The position numbers and the translations under genes were made by a program. DNA of 64,000 bases from an uncultured Actinomyces sp. Its GTDB lineage: Bacteria; Actinomycetota; Actinomycetes; Actinomycetales; Actinomycetaceae. Below the pieces are notes generated by a model, which worked only from the letters and a program-made list of their open reading frames with translations, did not search any database and was not told the DNA's origin. How positions within the stretch are numbered: the stretch's first letter is position 1; each line of letters starts with the position of its first letter. Below are positions 24,249 to 33,461 of the stretch, piece after piece. The stretch spans positions 102,970 to 166,969 of the forward strand of contig URAS01000004.1 of NCBI GenBank assembly GCA_900545825.1. Direction: 5' to 3'.

Positions 24249-25184
24249 CTACAATTCGTCCGACTCATCGGCGCGCATAAGCTTCAGCTGGAGCAGCGAG
24301 ACGATGAGCAAAATAACGAAGAGGACAATGGCGAGGGCGGAGGCATAGCCGAAGTCCAGCTGCCCAAACGCGAGGTCGTAAATGTAGAAGTACAGCACCC
24401 GCGTCGCGTTGATCGGCCCGCCCTTCGTCGTCACGGCGATCGTGTCGAAGATCTGGAACGACCCCGTGACGGTCACGACCAGCACCATCGCCAACACCGG
24501 CCGCAACGAGGGCAGCGTGATCGAGAAGAACTTCCGGCTCTCGCTGGCACCGTCGAGGCTCGCCGCCTCGTACAGCGACGGGTTGATGGTCTGCAGGCCG
24601 GCGAAAATCAGCAGAGCCGTGTACCCCATGTGGCGCCAGATGTTGATAAACGCGACCGTCGGAATAGCCCACGCCGACTCGCCGAAGAACGCGACGCGAT
24701 CAAATCCGGGCAGCCAGTTGAGGAAAATGTTGACGATACCGATCTCGTAATCCATCATGAAATACCACACCAACGCGATGACGACGTTCGCGATGAAATA
24801 CGGCAGCAGCGCCATCCCGCGAATAATCGTCGACTTCGTCAGGTGATACATGAGCATGGCCAAGGCGATCGCGATAATCGTCTGGAAACCAATGTTGAGG
24901 ACGACGTAATAGATCGTCACCCACAGGGCATTCCAGAACAGCGGATCCTTGACCAGGCGCGCATAGTTGGCGCCGCCCACCCACTGGGGCGGCTGCAGCA
25001 CCGAATAGTCGGTGAAGCTGAAATACAATCCGCGGATCGCCGGCACGACGTAGAAGACGACGAGGCCGATCGTGGCCGGCACGAGGAAGACCAGCGCGGT
25101 GCGCAGATCACCGGTCAACGCTCGCCGTCGTTTCCTTCCTCCTCCGGTGCCGGCGACCACGCCGGCAGGTGCTGAGATTGCCAT
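24249..25184 (-). CDS. Carbohydrate ABC permease, MalF/UgpA type
   Basis: 311 residues; AAGGAG lies 7 nt before ATG 25184. About six membrane segments, starting with TALVFLVPATIGLVVFYVVP. The EAA-type loop is YEAASLDGASESRKFFSITL, followed by PSLRPVL. The N terminus is cytoplasmic and basic (GGGRKRRR). It forms the heterodimeric channel with the downstream MalG-type permease. It lies 50 nt after the alpha-galactosidase gene, so all four genes can be one transcript. Confidence 0.93.
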   Translation of the reverse strand: MAISAPAGVVAGTGGGRKRRRALTGDLRTALVFLVPATIGLVVFYVVPAIRGLYFSFTDYSVLQPPQWVGGANYARLVKDPLFWNALWVTIYYVVLNIGFQTIIAIALAMLMYHLTKSTIIRGMALLPYFIANVVIALVWYFMMDYEIGIVNIFLNWLPGFDRVAFFGESAWAIPTVAFINIWRHMGYTALLIFAGLQTINPSLYEAASLDGASESRKFFSITLPSLRPVLAMVLVVTVTGSFQIFDTIAVTTKGGPINATRVLYFYIYDLAFGQLDFGYASALAIVLFVILLIVSLLQLKLMRADESDEL

Positions 25185-25234
25185 GAAAACTCCTTTGTTT
25201 ATGGTGGAAAAACTCGATCAACTAACGTCGCTGG

Positions 25235-27445
25235 TCAGCGACGGTGTGCATGGATGAGGGCGGCGCGCTCCGGGTTGAGGATCGGCGCCGCCACTCCCGC
25301 TTCGGCCAGGTAGGCCCCCGGCACAACGACGCCCTCGGTCCACCAGGACGCCGACGCCAACACGGTGACGCCGCCAGCCCCGTTGTGGGGGTACGCCTCG
25401 ACCTCGCGATTGGCGCCGACGTTAGGCACCGTCACGTCATAGAGGGCGCAGGGATCGAGCCCCGGCAGCGTTAACGCTCCCGCCGGCCGCGACTGCGAGG
25501 TGCGGCACTGAACGAGGGCGTAGTACGCCTCGGAACGGTCCTGGGCGACGATGCCGACGACGCGCAGCGAATCGTCCGGCTGGACGCCCGTGACGACGGT
25601 TCCCGTGCTGACCAGGCCGCGGATCTGGCGATAGAGTGCCACCCACGCTGTCAGCTCGTCGAGGTCGTCCTCGCTGGCCTGCTTGAGGTCCCACTCGATC
25701 CCGAAGTGGTTAAACAGGGCGTTGATGCAGCGGAATTGGAGCGCGTGCTGGCGCCCGGTGGTGTGCGAGGCCGCCGACGCGACGTGGGAACCAATGAGCT
25801 CGCCCGGCAGCAGAAGGGACGTGCCCGCCTGGATGAGCTGGCGTTCCAGCGGGTCGATGCAGTCCGACGCCCACACCCGTTGGGCCCGGCGCATCATCCC
25901 CAAGTCGATGCGGCCGCCGCCACCCGCGCACGACTCGATCTCGAGGGCGGGGAAACGCTCGTGGAGCTCGTCGATCACCTGGTAGACGGCGAGGGTCTGC
26001 TCGTGCACCGCATATCCCCCACCAATCCGGTCGAATGGCTCGAGGAGGTCTCGGTTGTAGTCCCACTTGATGTAGTCGACGCCGGCGGCCTCGACCACCG
26101 CCGCGACAGCCTCGCACACGTACGCCCTGGCCCCGGGAACCGTCAGGTTGAGGACGTGCTGGTGGCGGCTTTCCAGGGGCAGCCGCTCGGCGGGACCGAG
26201 GATCCAGTCGGGGTGCGCACGGGCCAGGTCCGAATCGACGTTGATCATCTCCGGCTCGAACCACAGCCCGAACTGCATCCCCAGGCCGTGGACATGATCG
26301 GACAGGGGCTTCAAGCCGTCCGGCCATACCTCGGGCGAAACCTGCCAGTCACCCAGACCGGCGTGATCGTCGCGGCGCTTCCCGAACCACCCGTCGTCGA
26401 GAACGAACCGCTCGACCCCCACGCGGGCGGCGACGTCGGCCAGCTCCGACAACCGCCGCAGATCGTGGTCGAAATAGACGGCCTCCCAGGCGTTCAACGT
26501 GACCGGACGCGGGGTGGCAGGATGCGCATGGAACCCACGGACGTACTCGTGGAAGCGGCCAGCCGCACGGTCAAAGCCCTCGCCCCACGTCAGCGACAGC
26601 CACGGCGAGCTGTAGGTCTCGCCCCGAGCGAGGACGACCTCGCCCGGCATGAGCAGCTCGCCGCCAGCGAGCAGCAAGTGCCCCCACGGGGTCCGCTCAA
26701 CCCACTGGTCGACGTTGCCCGACCATTCGACGTGACCGTAGTGGACGCGGCCCGTACGCGTCGTCACGCCCGGCGCCGCGGCCCCGAGGATCGTCGACGC
26801 GTTGTGGTTGCGGGCCCCGCGGGTCGCGCGCCGATAGACGCCGATCGTCACCGGGTGGGTGACGGTTTCACGTTCGCGCAGGTGGTGGCCGCACTGGTCG
26901 ACGATCTGGGTGAGCGTCGTCGGCAGCGGCACCGCCGGGATGAGGCGGGCGACGCCGAGGCCGTCCTCGCCGGTGTTCGTCACCTGGACGCGCACGCGGA
27001 CGATGCCCTGGGGCGTGACCTGGAGGTCGGTCGTCACCGTGGCCCCGGCGGTCTGGTCGGTGGCGTCGTAGCGCGCCCACGCGCCGACCTGCTGCCCGTC
27101 GGGCCCGCTCGTCGGGTACGGGGAGGTTTCGCCGTCACCCCCGGCCGCCGCCACAGTGGCGAGCCGCACGGGGATCAGCCGGCCGCCGCGCGTCAGCGTG
27201 ATGCCGGGCTCCCCCAGCCAGCCCGCGGACTCCTCGGGAACGACCCCGACCCGCAGGGGCACGTCGGCGGTTCCCGACGGAACGACCACGCCTTGCGAGG
27301 CGACGAGGGCATCCCCCTCGAGCTCACCCCATTCCCCCAGGTCGGGGCCCCAATAGCGAATCGCCGGGGCACCACCACCCAGGGTGTCGACGAGGACGGA
27401 TGTCCCTCCGGCGCGGAGATGACGAATGGCAGTACGCGAGATCAC
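25235..27445 (-). CDS. Alpha-galactosidase, GH36
   Basis: 736 residues, the usual size of bacterial GH36 enzymes. The GTG at 27445 was chosen because AAGGAGG ends 5 nt upstream; the open frame continues to 27811 but crosses the divergent promoter region. The catalytic nucleophile is Asp462 in YIKWDYNRDL, and the acid/base is Asp528 in ASDCIDPLERQ. FVLDDGWFGKRRDDHAGLGDW and ESCAGGGGRIDLGMMRR are further family blocks. With no signal peptide, it acts in the cytoplasm on imported melibiose, raffinose or similar. It leads the operon with the ABC importer. Confidence 0.95.
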   Translation of the reverse strand: MISRTAIRHLRAGGTSVLVDTLGGGAPAIRYWGPDLGEWGELEGDALVASQGVVVPSGTADVPLRVGVVPEESAGWLGEPGITLTRGGRLIPVRLATVAAAGGDGETSPYPTSGPDGQQVGAWARYDATDQTAGATVTTDLQVTPQGIVRVRVQVTNTGEDGLGVARLIPAVPLPTTLTQIVDQCGHHLRERETVTHPVTIGVYRRATRGARNHNASTILGAAAPGVTTRTGRVHYGHVEWSGNVDQWVERTPWGHLLLAGGELLMPGEVVLARGETYSSPWLSLTWGEGFDRAAGRFHEYVRGFHAHPATPRPVTLNAWEAVYFDHDLRRLSELADVAARVGVERFVLDDGWFGKRRDDHAGLGDWQVSPEVWPDGLKPLSDHVHGLGMQFGLWFEPEMINVDSDLARAHPDWILGPAERLPLESRHQHVLNLTVPGARAYVCEAVAAVVEAAGVDYIKWDYNRDLLEPFDRIGGGYAVHEQTLAVYQVIDELHERFPALEIESCAGGGGRIDLGMMRRAQRVWASDCIDPLERQLIQAGTSLLLPGELIGSHVASAASHTTGRQHALQFRCINALFNHFGIEWDLKQASEDDLDELTAWVALYRQIRGLVSTGTVVTGVQPDDSLRVVGIVAQDRSEAYYALVQCRTSQSRPAGALTLPGLDPCALYDVTVPNVGANREVEAYPHNGAGGVTVLASASWWTEGVVVPGAYLAEAGVAAPILNPERAALIHAHRR

Positions 27446-27563
27446 GGAAGCCTCCTTGCTGGGGAACTCACACGTTTTTTCCGTCTCTAAAATAACTTCC
27501 TCCGGGACGCCTGTACACTGAGTGCCGTAGTGAAACCGCCCACACCGTGCCCGAGGGAGCGTC
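27446..27563. promoter_or_regulatory. Divergent promoter region of GH36 operon and ROK gene
   Basis: 118 nt. On the minus strand TGTACA (27507-27512) with TATTTT about 17 nt further forms a candidate promoter for the operon. On the plus strand TACACT near 27509-27514 could serve the ROK gene. The two overlap, so binding of one regulator could affect both. I saw no long palindrome that stands out as the operator. Confidence 0.4.
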
Positions 27564-28736
27564 ATGGCCCGTTTGCTCGACGATTCGCTCTGCGCCTTTG
27601 CCGCCGAGGTGATCTCGCGCGGGCCCCAGGCCCGAACCGAGCTGTCGCAGCGCCTCACCCTGTCCGCGGCCTCGATGACGCGTCTGCAGCGCGAGCTGCT
27701 GGCCCGCGACGTCCTCGCCGAGGGGCATCCCGAACCCAACGCCCACGCGACGGGCCGGCCCACGCACGTCCTCGTCCCCTCGCCCACGCCGCGGACGTTT
27801 GTCGGCGTCAAGCTGACGAGCGACCACCTCTACGCGGTCTCGACGTCGCTGACCTGCGAACGCCAGGACACCGTCGACGCCCCGCTTACCGGGCGCAGCC
27901 CCCAGGCCGTCATGCGGCAGGTGGCTGACACGGTGGCCCGCCTGGCCCCAGCGCCGCAGTACGTCGGCATCTCGATGGGCGGCACGGTGGACTCCGCCGG
28001 TCACGTCGGCGAAGCCGTCTATCTGGGGTGGCGCGACGTCGACCTCGCGCCCTGGCTGGCCGAGGCCGGCTGCGCAGTCCCCGCCGTGTTCCTCAACGAC
28101 GTCGAGGGCGTCGCCCGCTACGAGCAGTGGTTCGGGATGGGCCGGGTCTGCGAGGACTTTTCCGTCGTGACGATCGGCACCGGCGTTGGCCACGCGGTCA
28201 TCCACCACGGCCGCGTCCTCCACCGCGGCGACAACCTCCTGGGCCTCATTGGGCACCTGCCCCTGGACGCGGGCTCGCCGCGCACCTGCTGGTTGGGCCA
28301 CAGCGGCTGCGCCGCCGCGCTGCTCAACCTCGACGCTATCGTCACGGCCGTGCGCGACGCCGCGCCCGGCAAGGCGCTGCCCCCGCTAGATCCGGCCGCG
28401 CCGGGGCCCGTCCCCGAGGTCGCGTGGCTGCGCCGGTGCCTCGACGAGGACGTCCCCAGAACCCGCCGGGTCCTCGAGGACGCCTACCGCGACCTGGCGC
28501 GCCTGCTCGCCATCATCGCCGACGTGTCGGTCGCGCAGGCGCTGACGATCACCGGGGAACTCGCGGGAATCCTCACGTGGGGTCTGGGCGACATCGACGC
28601 GATGATCGCCCAGCTGCGCGACCCCGTCAGCCAACCGATCGAGATCACCCTGCGGCCCGACACCTTCGATTTTTGGGCGCAAGGGGCCGCCGCAGCAGCC
28701 ATTCGCCAGTGGCTGCTGGCGACGCTGGCGGCCTAA
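27564..28736 (+). CDS. ROK-family transcriptional regulator
   Basis: 390 residues with GAGGGAG before ATG 27564. The N-terminal 60 residues form a winged-helix DNA-binding domain (RTELSQRLTLSAASMTRLQRELLARDVL). The ROK domain follows: YVGISMGGTVDSAGHV, FLNDVEGVARYEQWFG and VVTIGTGVGHAVIHHG. The ROK zinc motif, normally CxCGxxGCxE, is degraded to CWLGHSGCAAA. It is divergent from the GH36 operon and is probably its sugar-responsive repressor. Its stop codon lies within the right 21-bp repeat, overlapping the convergent smpB end. Confidence 0.9.
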   Translation: MARLLDDSLCAFAAEVISRGPQARTELSQRLTLSAASMTRLQRELLARDVLAEGHPEPNAHATGRPTHVLVPSPTPRTFVGVKLTSDHLYAVSTSLTCERQDTVDAPLTGRSPQAVMRQVADTVARLAPAPQYVGISMGGTVDSAGHVGEAVYLGWRDVDLAPWLAEAGCAVPAVFLNDVEGVARYEQWFGMGRVCEDFSVVTIGTGVGHAVIHHGRVLHRGDNLLGLIGHLPLDAGSPRTCWLGHSGCAAALLNLDAIVTAVRDAAPGKALPPLDPAAPGPVPEVAWLRRCLDEDVPRTRRVLEDAYRDLARLLAIIADVSVAQALTITGELAGILTWGLGDIDAMIAQLRDPVSQPIEITLRPDTFDFWAQGAAAAAIRQWLLATLAA

Positions 28737-28753
28737 CGGTTAAACGCCCTCAT
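28733..28753. repeat. Right 21-bp direct repeat (3' end of smpB)
   Basis: Identical to 21837-21857. It comprises the last seven codons of smpB, stop included, so smpB stays intact at this junction. The repeats are in the same orientation, 6,896 bp apart. Confidence 0.85.
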
Positions 28754-29248
28754 CGCGCGCTCGGCCTCGCGCTTGTCCTGGGCCTCACGCAGCGCCTGCC
28801 GCTTGTCCCAGTCCTGCTTACCGCGCGCCAGCGCAATCTGGACCTTCGCGCGCCCGTTGACGAAGTACAGCTCGAGCGGCACCACCGTGTAGCCCTTCGC
28901 CTGCGACTTCTGCGCCAGCTTGTCGATCTCGGCGCGATGCATAAGGAGCTTCCGCTTCCGCAACGGCGAATGATTCGTCCACGACCCGTTGAGGTACTCG
29001 GGAATGTGGGCGTGCTGCAGCCACGCCTCGCCACGATCGAACTCGACCCACGCCTCGTTGATCGACGCGCGCCCCATCCTCAACGCCTTGACCTCGGTCC
29101 CCATGAGGGACAGGCCGGCCTCGACGGTGTCTTCGATGAAGTAGTCGTGCCGAGCCTTGCGATTCCGGGCGATGGTCTTTTTCGCATCCGAGGCCGCTTT
29201 TGCCTTCTGTCCCTCGGTCAGCTTCGCTTTCTTCCAGGCCTTCGCCAC
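28733..29248 (-). CDS. smpB: SsrA-binding protein SmpB
   Basis: 171 residues. SmpB binds the tRNA-like part of tmRNA and guides it into stalled ribosomes. Core motifs: NRKARHDYFIEDTVEAGLSLMGTEVKALR, HIPEYLNGSWTNHSPLRKRKLLMHR and the basic C-terminal tail with KQDWDKRQALREAQ. The N terminus carries an extra basic stretch of about 27 residues (WKKAKLTEGQKAKAASDAKK). It is last in the prfB-ftsE-ftsX-M23-smpB run, a common actinobacterial order. Its 3' end is duplicated at 21.84 kb. Confidence 0.96.
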   Translation of the reverse strand: MAKAWKKAKLTEGQKAKAASDAKKTIARNRKARHDYFIEDTVEAGLSLMGTEVKALRMGRASINEAWVEFDRGEAWLQHAHIPEYLNGSWTNHSPLRKRKLLMHRAEIDKLAQKSQAKGYTVVPLELYFVNGRAKVQIALARGKQDWDKRQALREAQDKREAERAMRAFNR

Positions 29249-29257
29249 CAGTCTCTC

Positions 29258-30544
29258 CTACAGCATCGTCATGGGGTCGATCGTCGTCCCATTCTTCCAA
29301 ATCTCGAAGTGCACGTGACAACCCGTCACGTTACCGGTCGCCCCGGTATAGCCAATGAGCTGGCCCTGTTTGACCTGCTGCCCCGGCGTCACGGCGAACC
29401 GCGTCATGTGACGATACTTCGTCACCCACGAAATACCGCCGACGAGGCCGTGGTTGATGGTCACCGTGTTACCGCCCGAACCCTCATAAACCGTCGACAC
29501 GACACGTCCACCCAGCGCGGCAAACTGCTGTTCACCACAGGCGCTCTGCAAATCGACACCCATATGGAGTTTGCGATAGCCGAGGATCGGGTGGATGCGA
29601 TACCCGTAGGGCGACGTGATGTAGAGAGAATGATGGAGCGGCGACGTGAACAGCGTGCCTTTGCCCTTCCACTTCGAGCCCGACAGCCCGGCCGATGCCG
29701 CCGCATTACGCCGATTTTCCGCGTCGATCTGGGCGATCGCCTGCGACGCCGCCGCTTGGGCGGCCTGCGCCTGCGACAGGTCATTTTGCAGGCTGGCCTT
29801 CTTGGACTCCAGCGACGTCTGCGCAGCCTTCGCCTGATTCGTCAGGTCCTCGACGTGCTTCTTCGCTTCCTCCGACTCCTGCTTCGCCTGCGCGGCGGCC
29901 TCGACCTGGGCGTCGGCCGTCTGCTTGAGGCTGCTCACCTGCTTGGCGAGGGCGTCCTGGCGTTCGCGCTGCGACCTGGACCGGACGAGACGCTGCTCGA
30001 CAACCCCGATCTGGCGCTCATGCACCTGGGCGACCATGCCGGCCGCCTGGGCGGCGTCGGCGAAATCCGAGGTCTTCTTGTCGCCCAACAGGAGGACAAA
30101 GGCGTTGCGCCCGCTCTGTCCCACGTACTCCGACCGGGCAAGCGACCCGATCGCCCGGTGTTCGCGCTGCTGCGTCTGCTCGTCCTCGTCGATGGTCGAC
30201 GACAGATCCTTGAGATCGGACTGGGCAGCCGCCAGCTGGTCGGCGGTCGACGTCTGGGTGCGTTCCGCCGCGGCCAGCTTGGCGTTCGCCTGATCCAACT
30301 CGGCATTCGCGCCTGCCAGCTTGGTCTGCAGGTCCGACACCTTGAGGACGGCGCTGGCCAAGTCGGCGTTGACGCCCTCGAGCGCGGACCTGGCCTCGTC
30401 GGCCTTGTTCTTCGCCTGCTGCTGCCGACGGACCGCGTCGTCACGCGAGTCTGAATGCGCGGACGGCACGGTCCAGGCGGACCCGATGACGCACGCGCAG
30501 GCGACGACGAGCACCGCCACCAGCCGTGCCCATACCGACCTCAT
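29258..30544 (-). CDS. Secreted coiled-coil M23 peptidase (EnvC-like)
   Basis: 428 residues: signal peptide (LVAVLVVACACVIGSAW), a long coiled coil (about 35-285), then a C-terminal M23/LytM domain. The metal-site motifs are HPILGYRKLHMGVDL and HVHFEI, so the peptidase looks active rather than degenerate. Coiled-coil M23 proteins next to ftsEX are usually cell-wall hydrolases or activators controlled by FtsEX at the division site, as EnvC in E. coli. That link is inferred from position, 31 nt downstream of ftsX. Confidence 0.9.
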   Translation of the reverse strand: MRSVWARLVAVLVVACACVIGSAWTVPSAHSDSRDDAVRRQQQAKNKADEARSALEGVNADLASAVLKVSDLQTKLAGANAELDQANAKLAAAERTQTSTADQLAAAQSDLKDLSSTIDEDEQTQQREHRAIGSLARSEYVGQSGRNAFVLLLGDKKTSDFADAAQAAGMVAQVHERQIGVVEQRLVRSRSQRERQDALAKQVSSLKQTADAQVEAAAQAKQESEEAKKHVEDLTNQAKAAQTSLESKKASLQNDLSQAQAAQAAASQAIAQIDAENRRNAAASAGLSGSKWKGKGTLFTSPLHHSLYITSPYGYRIHPILGYRKLHMGVDLQSACGEQQFAALGGRVVSTVYEGSGGNTVTINHGLVGGISWVTKYRHMTRFAVTPGQQVKQGQLIGYTGATGNVTGCHVHFEIWKNGTTIDPMTML

Positions 30545-30574
30545 CGTGTCACTTCCTTAACGCCCAGATGCTTG

Positions 30575-31489
30575 TTACGCCTTGGTGTACTTTGCCAACG
30601 ATACGACCGATGCGATCAACGCGACAATGATGGCGGCAACGATAAGCAGCGGCCCGACGACCAACAGGTCACGACCCGACACGTAGGTGACATACGGCAT
30701 CGCCTTGGCGATCCACCCGTCGACGACGAAGTGGAGGCCCGCCCACAAACCGAGGACCGCCAAGACGGCGCCGATCAGCGCGGACAAGGCACCCTCGATC
30801 ATAAAGGGCAATTGGATAAACAGATTCGACGCACCGACATAGCGCATCACCGTCGTCTCTTTCTTGCGCGACATCGCCGACAAACGGATGGTCGTCGTCA
30901 CCAGCAAAATGGCGGCAACGATCATGACGGCGGCGAGGCCCCACGCGAGGACGGTCACGTGATTGAGCGTGTCGAGCAGCGGCTCGACGAGTTTACGCTG
31001 GTCCTGCACGGATTGGACGCCGGGCAGGCCAGACACCTCGGACGAGATCACCCGATAGTCGTTGGGGTTCTTGAGGCTGACGCGGAACGACTCGGGCAGC
31101 ATGTCCTTCGTCGTCAACTGGCCCAGCGTCGTATCGCCCAGCTGGTCGGTGAACTCTTTGTACGCCTGAGACTGATCGAGGTAGCGGACACTCTTGACGT
31201 AGTCGGACAGGTCGGCGGAATTCAGTCGATTCCGCACCTCGGTGACCTGGGCTTCAGTGGCGGCCGTGCCCGAGCAGTTGCCCGTCGTGTCGCCGTCGGC
31301 GCACATGTACACCGACACTTCGACGCGCGAATACCACTGGTTCTGAATGTTCTTGACCTGCATCTGGGTGAGGACGCCGGTGCCGACGAAAAGCAGCGAC
31401 ACGAACGTCACGAGGATGACGGAAATCGTCATCGCCAGATTGTGGCCCATCCCCTTAAAGACTTGGCCCCAGACAAATCGCGAGCGCAT
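30575..31489 (-). CDS. ftsX: Cell-division protein FtsX
   Basis: 304 residues. One N-terminal membrane segment (MTISVILVTFVSLLFVGTGVL), a large extracellular loop of about 130 residues, and three C-terminal segments ending LLIVAAIIVALIASVVSL match the FtsX topology. The sequence MSRKKETTVMRYVGAS is the conserved cytosolic loop. FtsX works with FtsE to transmit ATP-driven changes to cell-wall hydrolases outside the membrane. It starts 9 nt after ftsE ends. Confidence 0.95.
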   Translation of the reverse strand: MRSRFVWGQVFKGMGHNLAMTISVILVTFVSLLFVGTGVLTQMQVKNIQNQWYSRVEVSVYMCADGDTTGNCSGTAATEAQVTEVRNRLNSADLSDYVKSVRYLDQSQAYKEFTDQLGDTTLGQLTTKDMLPESFRVSLKNPNDYRVISSEVSGLPGVQSVQDQRKLVEPLLDTLNHVTVLAWGLAAVMIVAAILLVTTTIRLSAMSRKKETTVMRYVGASNLFIQLPFMIEGALSALIGAVLAVLGLWAGLHFVVDGWIAKAMPYVTYVSGRDLLVVGPLLIVAAIIVALIASVVSLAKYTKA

Positions 31490-31498
31490 CTGACCTCC

Positions 31499-32188
31499 CT
31501 ATCGCATTCCGCCGTAAATTCCGCGATCCTGGTCGCGGATGATGTGGCCCTCGTCGAGCTCGATGACGCGCATGCGCATTTGGTCGACAATCTCGTCATC
31601 GTGGGTAGCCATAACGATCGTGGTGCCGGACTTGTTGATGCTATCGAGCAGGTTCATGATGCCCAGCGACGTCGTCGGGTCGAGGTTGCCCGTGGGCTCG
31701 TCGGCCAGGAGGATCTGGGGGTGATTGACCATGGCGCGGGCGATGGCGACACGCTGCTGCTCGCCGCCGGAGAGTTCGTGGGGCATCCGCTTCTCTTTGC
31801 CTTCGAGGCCGACGACCTCGAGGGCAGCGGGCACCAGCTCGCGGATTCTCTTGCGCGAATAGCCCGTAACCTGCAGGGCGAGGGCGACGTTGTCGAAAAC
31901 AGACTTGCTCTCGAGCAGCCGGAAGTCTTGGAAGACGGTGCCGATTTGGCGACGCAGCTGCGGGACCTTCCAACGCGACATGCGCGTGACGTCGCGCCCG
32001 AGGACCATGACCTTCCCCGAGGTCGCCCGTTCTTCGCGGAGGATGAGCGAGAGGAGAGTCGATTTGCCCGACCCGGACGGGCCGACAAGGAAGACAAACT
32101 CGCCTTTATCGATGGCGATGCTGACGTCGTTGAGCGCGGGTTTGGCGCCGCGTTTGTAGACCTTGGTGACGTTGACTAGCTCAATCAT
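31499..32188 (-). CDS. ftsE: Cell-division ATP-binding protein FtsE
   Basis: 229 residues from ATG 32188, matching the usual FtsE start (MIELVNVTKVY). Walker A is GPSGSGKS at 36-43, the signature LSGGEQQRVAIARA, Walker B ILLADEPTGNLD and the H-loop MATHD. The Q-loop segment VFQDFRLLESKSVFDNVA is characteristic of FtsE. No strong ribosome site precedes it. It is the cytosolic partner of FtsX and lies 126 nt after prfB. Confidence 0.95.
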   Translation of the reverse strand: MIELVNVTKVYKRGAKPALNDVSIAIDKGEFVFLVGPSGSGKSTLLSLILREERATSGKVMVLGRDVTRMSRWKVPQLRRQIGTVFQDFRLLESKSVFDNVALALQVTGYSRKRIRELVPAALEVVGLEGKEKRMPHELSGGEQQRVAIARAMVNHPQILLADEPTGNLDPTTSLGIMNLLDSINKSGTTIVMATHDDEIVDQMRMRVIELDEGHIIRDQDRGIYGGMR

Positions 32189-32314
32189 AGATATCGGTAG
32201 CGACAGGGGTCGGGAGACTGCCGCGCTCCCCCACACTAAGGGGCGAACCTGGATGCGGCGAGTCGGACACGCGCGAGCTGGCGCTTTCCACCCGGGTCGG
32301 TCCGGGTCGCGGGG

Positions 32315-33439
32315 TTACGCGTCGGCGCCCTCGGCGGTGTTCTTGCGCCAGCGGATCCCGGCGTCGAGGAAGGCGTCGATGTCGCCGTCGAACACGGCGT
32401 CGGGGTTGCCGGCCTCGTAGCCGGTGCGCAAGTCCTTGACCATCTGATAGGGGTGGAGGACGTACGAACGCATCTGGTCGCCCCACGAGGCCTTAACGTC
32501 GCCGGCCAGCTCTTTCTTCTTCGCGGCCTCTTCCTCGCGGCGCCGTTGGAGCAGGCGGGACTGGAGGACGCGCATGGCGGCGGCGCGGTTTTGGATCTGG
32601 GACTTCTCGTTTTGCATCGACACGACGATGCCGGTGGGCAGGTGGGTGATGCGGACGGCGGAGTCGGTCGTGTTGACCGACTGGCCGCCGGGACCGGAGG
32701 AGCGGAAGACGTCGATCTTGATGTCGGAGTCGGGGATGTCGATGTGGTCGGTCTGCTCGATCAACGGGATGACCTCGACCGCGGCGAACGACGTCTGCCG
32801 ACGGCCCTGGTTGTCGAACGGGCTGATGCGGACCAGGCGGTGCGTGCCGGCCTCGACGCTCAGGGTACCGAAGGCGTAGGGCGCCGTGATTTCGACGGTC
32901 GCCGATTTGATGCCGGCTTCTTCGGCGTAGGACGTGTTGAGGACCTTGACGCCGTAGCCGTGGCGTTCGGCCCAGCGCGTGTACATGCGCAGGAGCATCT
33001 CGGCGAAGTCGGCGGCATCGACGCCGCCGGCGCCCGAACGGACGGTGAGGACGGCGTTGCGTTCGTCATATTCGCCGGCCAGCAGGGTGCGGACTTCCAG
33101 CGAACTGAGCTCGGCGTCCAGGCGCCCCAGCTCGTTCTCGGCCTCGGCGACCATGTCGGCCGCGTCGGCGCCCTCTTCTTCGTCGGCCAGTTCGACGAGG
33201 GTCTCGAGGTCGTCGATTGCTGACCCCAGCTTTTCCACGGCTTCGACACGCCCTTGAAGGTGCGAGAGCTTCTGGGTGACGGCCTGAGCGTTGTCGGGAT
33301 CGTCCCACAGATCCGGGGCGGCCGCCTGCTTTTCCAGGTCGGCGATCTGGGTCTTTAGCTTGTCCGGCTGCGTCACCGCCTCGATGTTGGCGAGGGTGGA
33401 ACGCAAACGTGCAATCTCAACTGAAAAATCCGTGGCCAC
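32315..33439 (-). CDS. prfB: Peptide chain release factor 2
   Basis: 374 residues from GTG 33439. RF2 recognises UAA and UGA. The SPF tripeptide that reads the stop codon is at 206-208 and the catalytic GGQ at 251-253. The frame is continuous: the programmed +1 frameshift found in many bacteria is absent. The start lies 6 nt after a TAGGCT box, so the mRNA is probably leaderless. It heads the prfB-ftsE-ftsX-M23-smpB run, which groups ribosome release, tmRNA rescue and division genes. Confidence 0.96.
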   Translation of the reverse strand: MATDFSVEIARLRSTLANIEAVTQPDKLKTQIADLEKQAAAPDLWDDPDNAQAVTQKLSHLQGRVEAVEKLGSAIDDLETLVELADEEEGADAADMVAEAENELGRLDAELSSLEVRTLLAGEYDERNAVLTVRSGAGGVDAADFAEMLLRMYTRWAERHGYGVKVLNTSYAEEAGIKSATVEITAPYAFGTLSVEAGTHRLVRISPFDNQGRRQTSFAAVEVIPLIEQTDHIDIPDSDIKIDVFRSSGPGGQSVNTTDSAVRITHLPTGIVVSMQNEKSQIQNRAAAMRVLQSRLLQRRREEEAAKKKELAGDVKASWGDQMRSYVLHPYQMVKDLRTGYEAGNPDAVFDGDIDAFLDAGIRWRKNTAEGADA

Positions 33440-33445
33440 GCCCCC

Positions 33446-33451
33446 AGCCTA
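33446..33451 (-). promoter_or_regulatory. -10 box of prfB (leaderless type)
   Basis: TAGGCT on the minus strand, 6 nt before GTG 33439, in the 22-nt gap after the Tad locus. Confidence 0.55.
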
Positions 33452-33461
33452 CAGGAGGGCG

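Noticed and set aside
25706..27490. 594-codon open frame on the plus strand
   Set aside because: Antisense shadow of the GH36 gene, whose catalytic motifs are all in the minus frame.
32315..33439. Programmed frameshift in prfB
   Set aside because: The reading frame is continuous from GTG 33439 to the stop, with no internal TGA.
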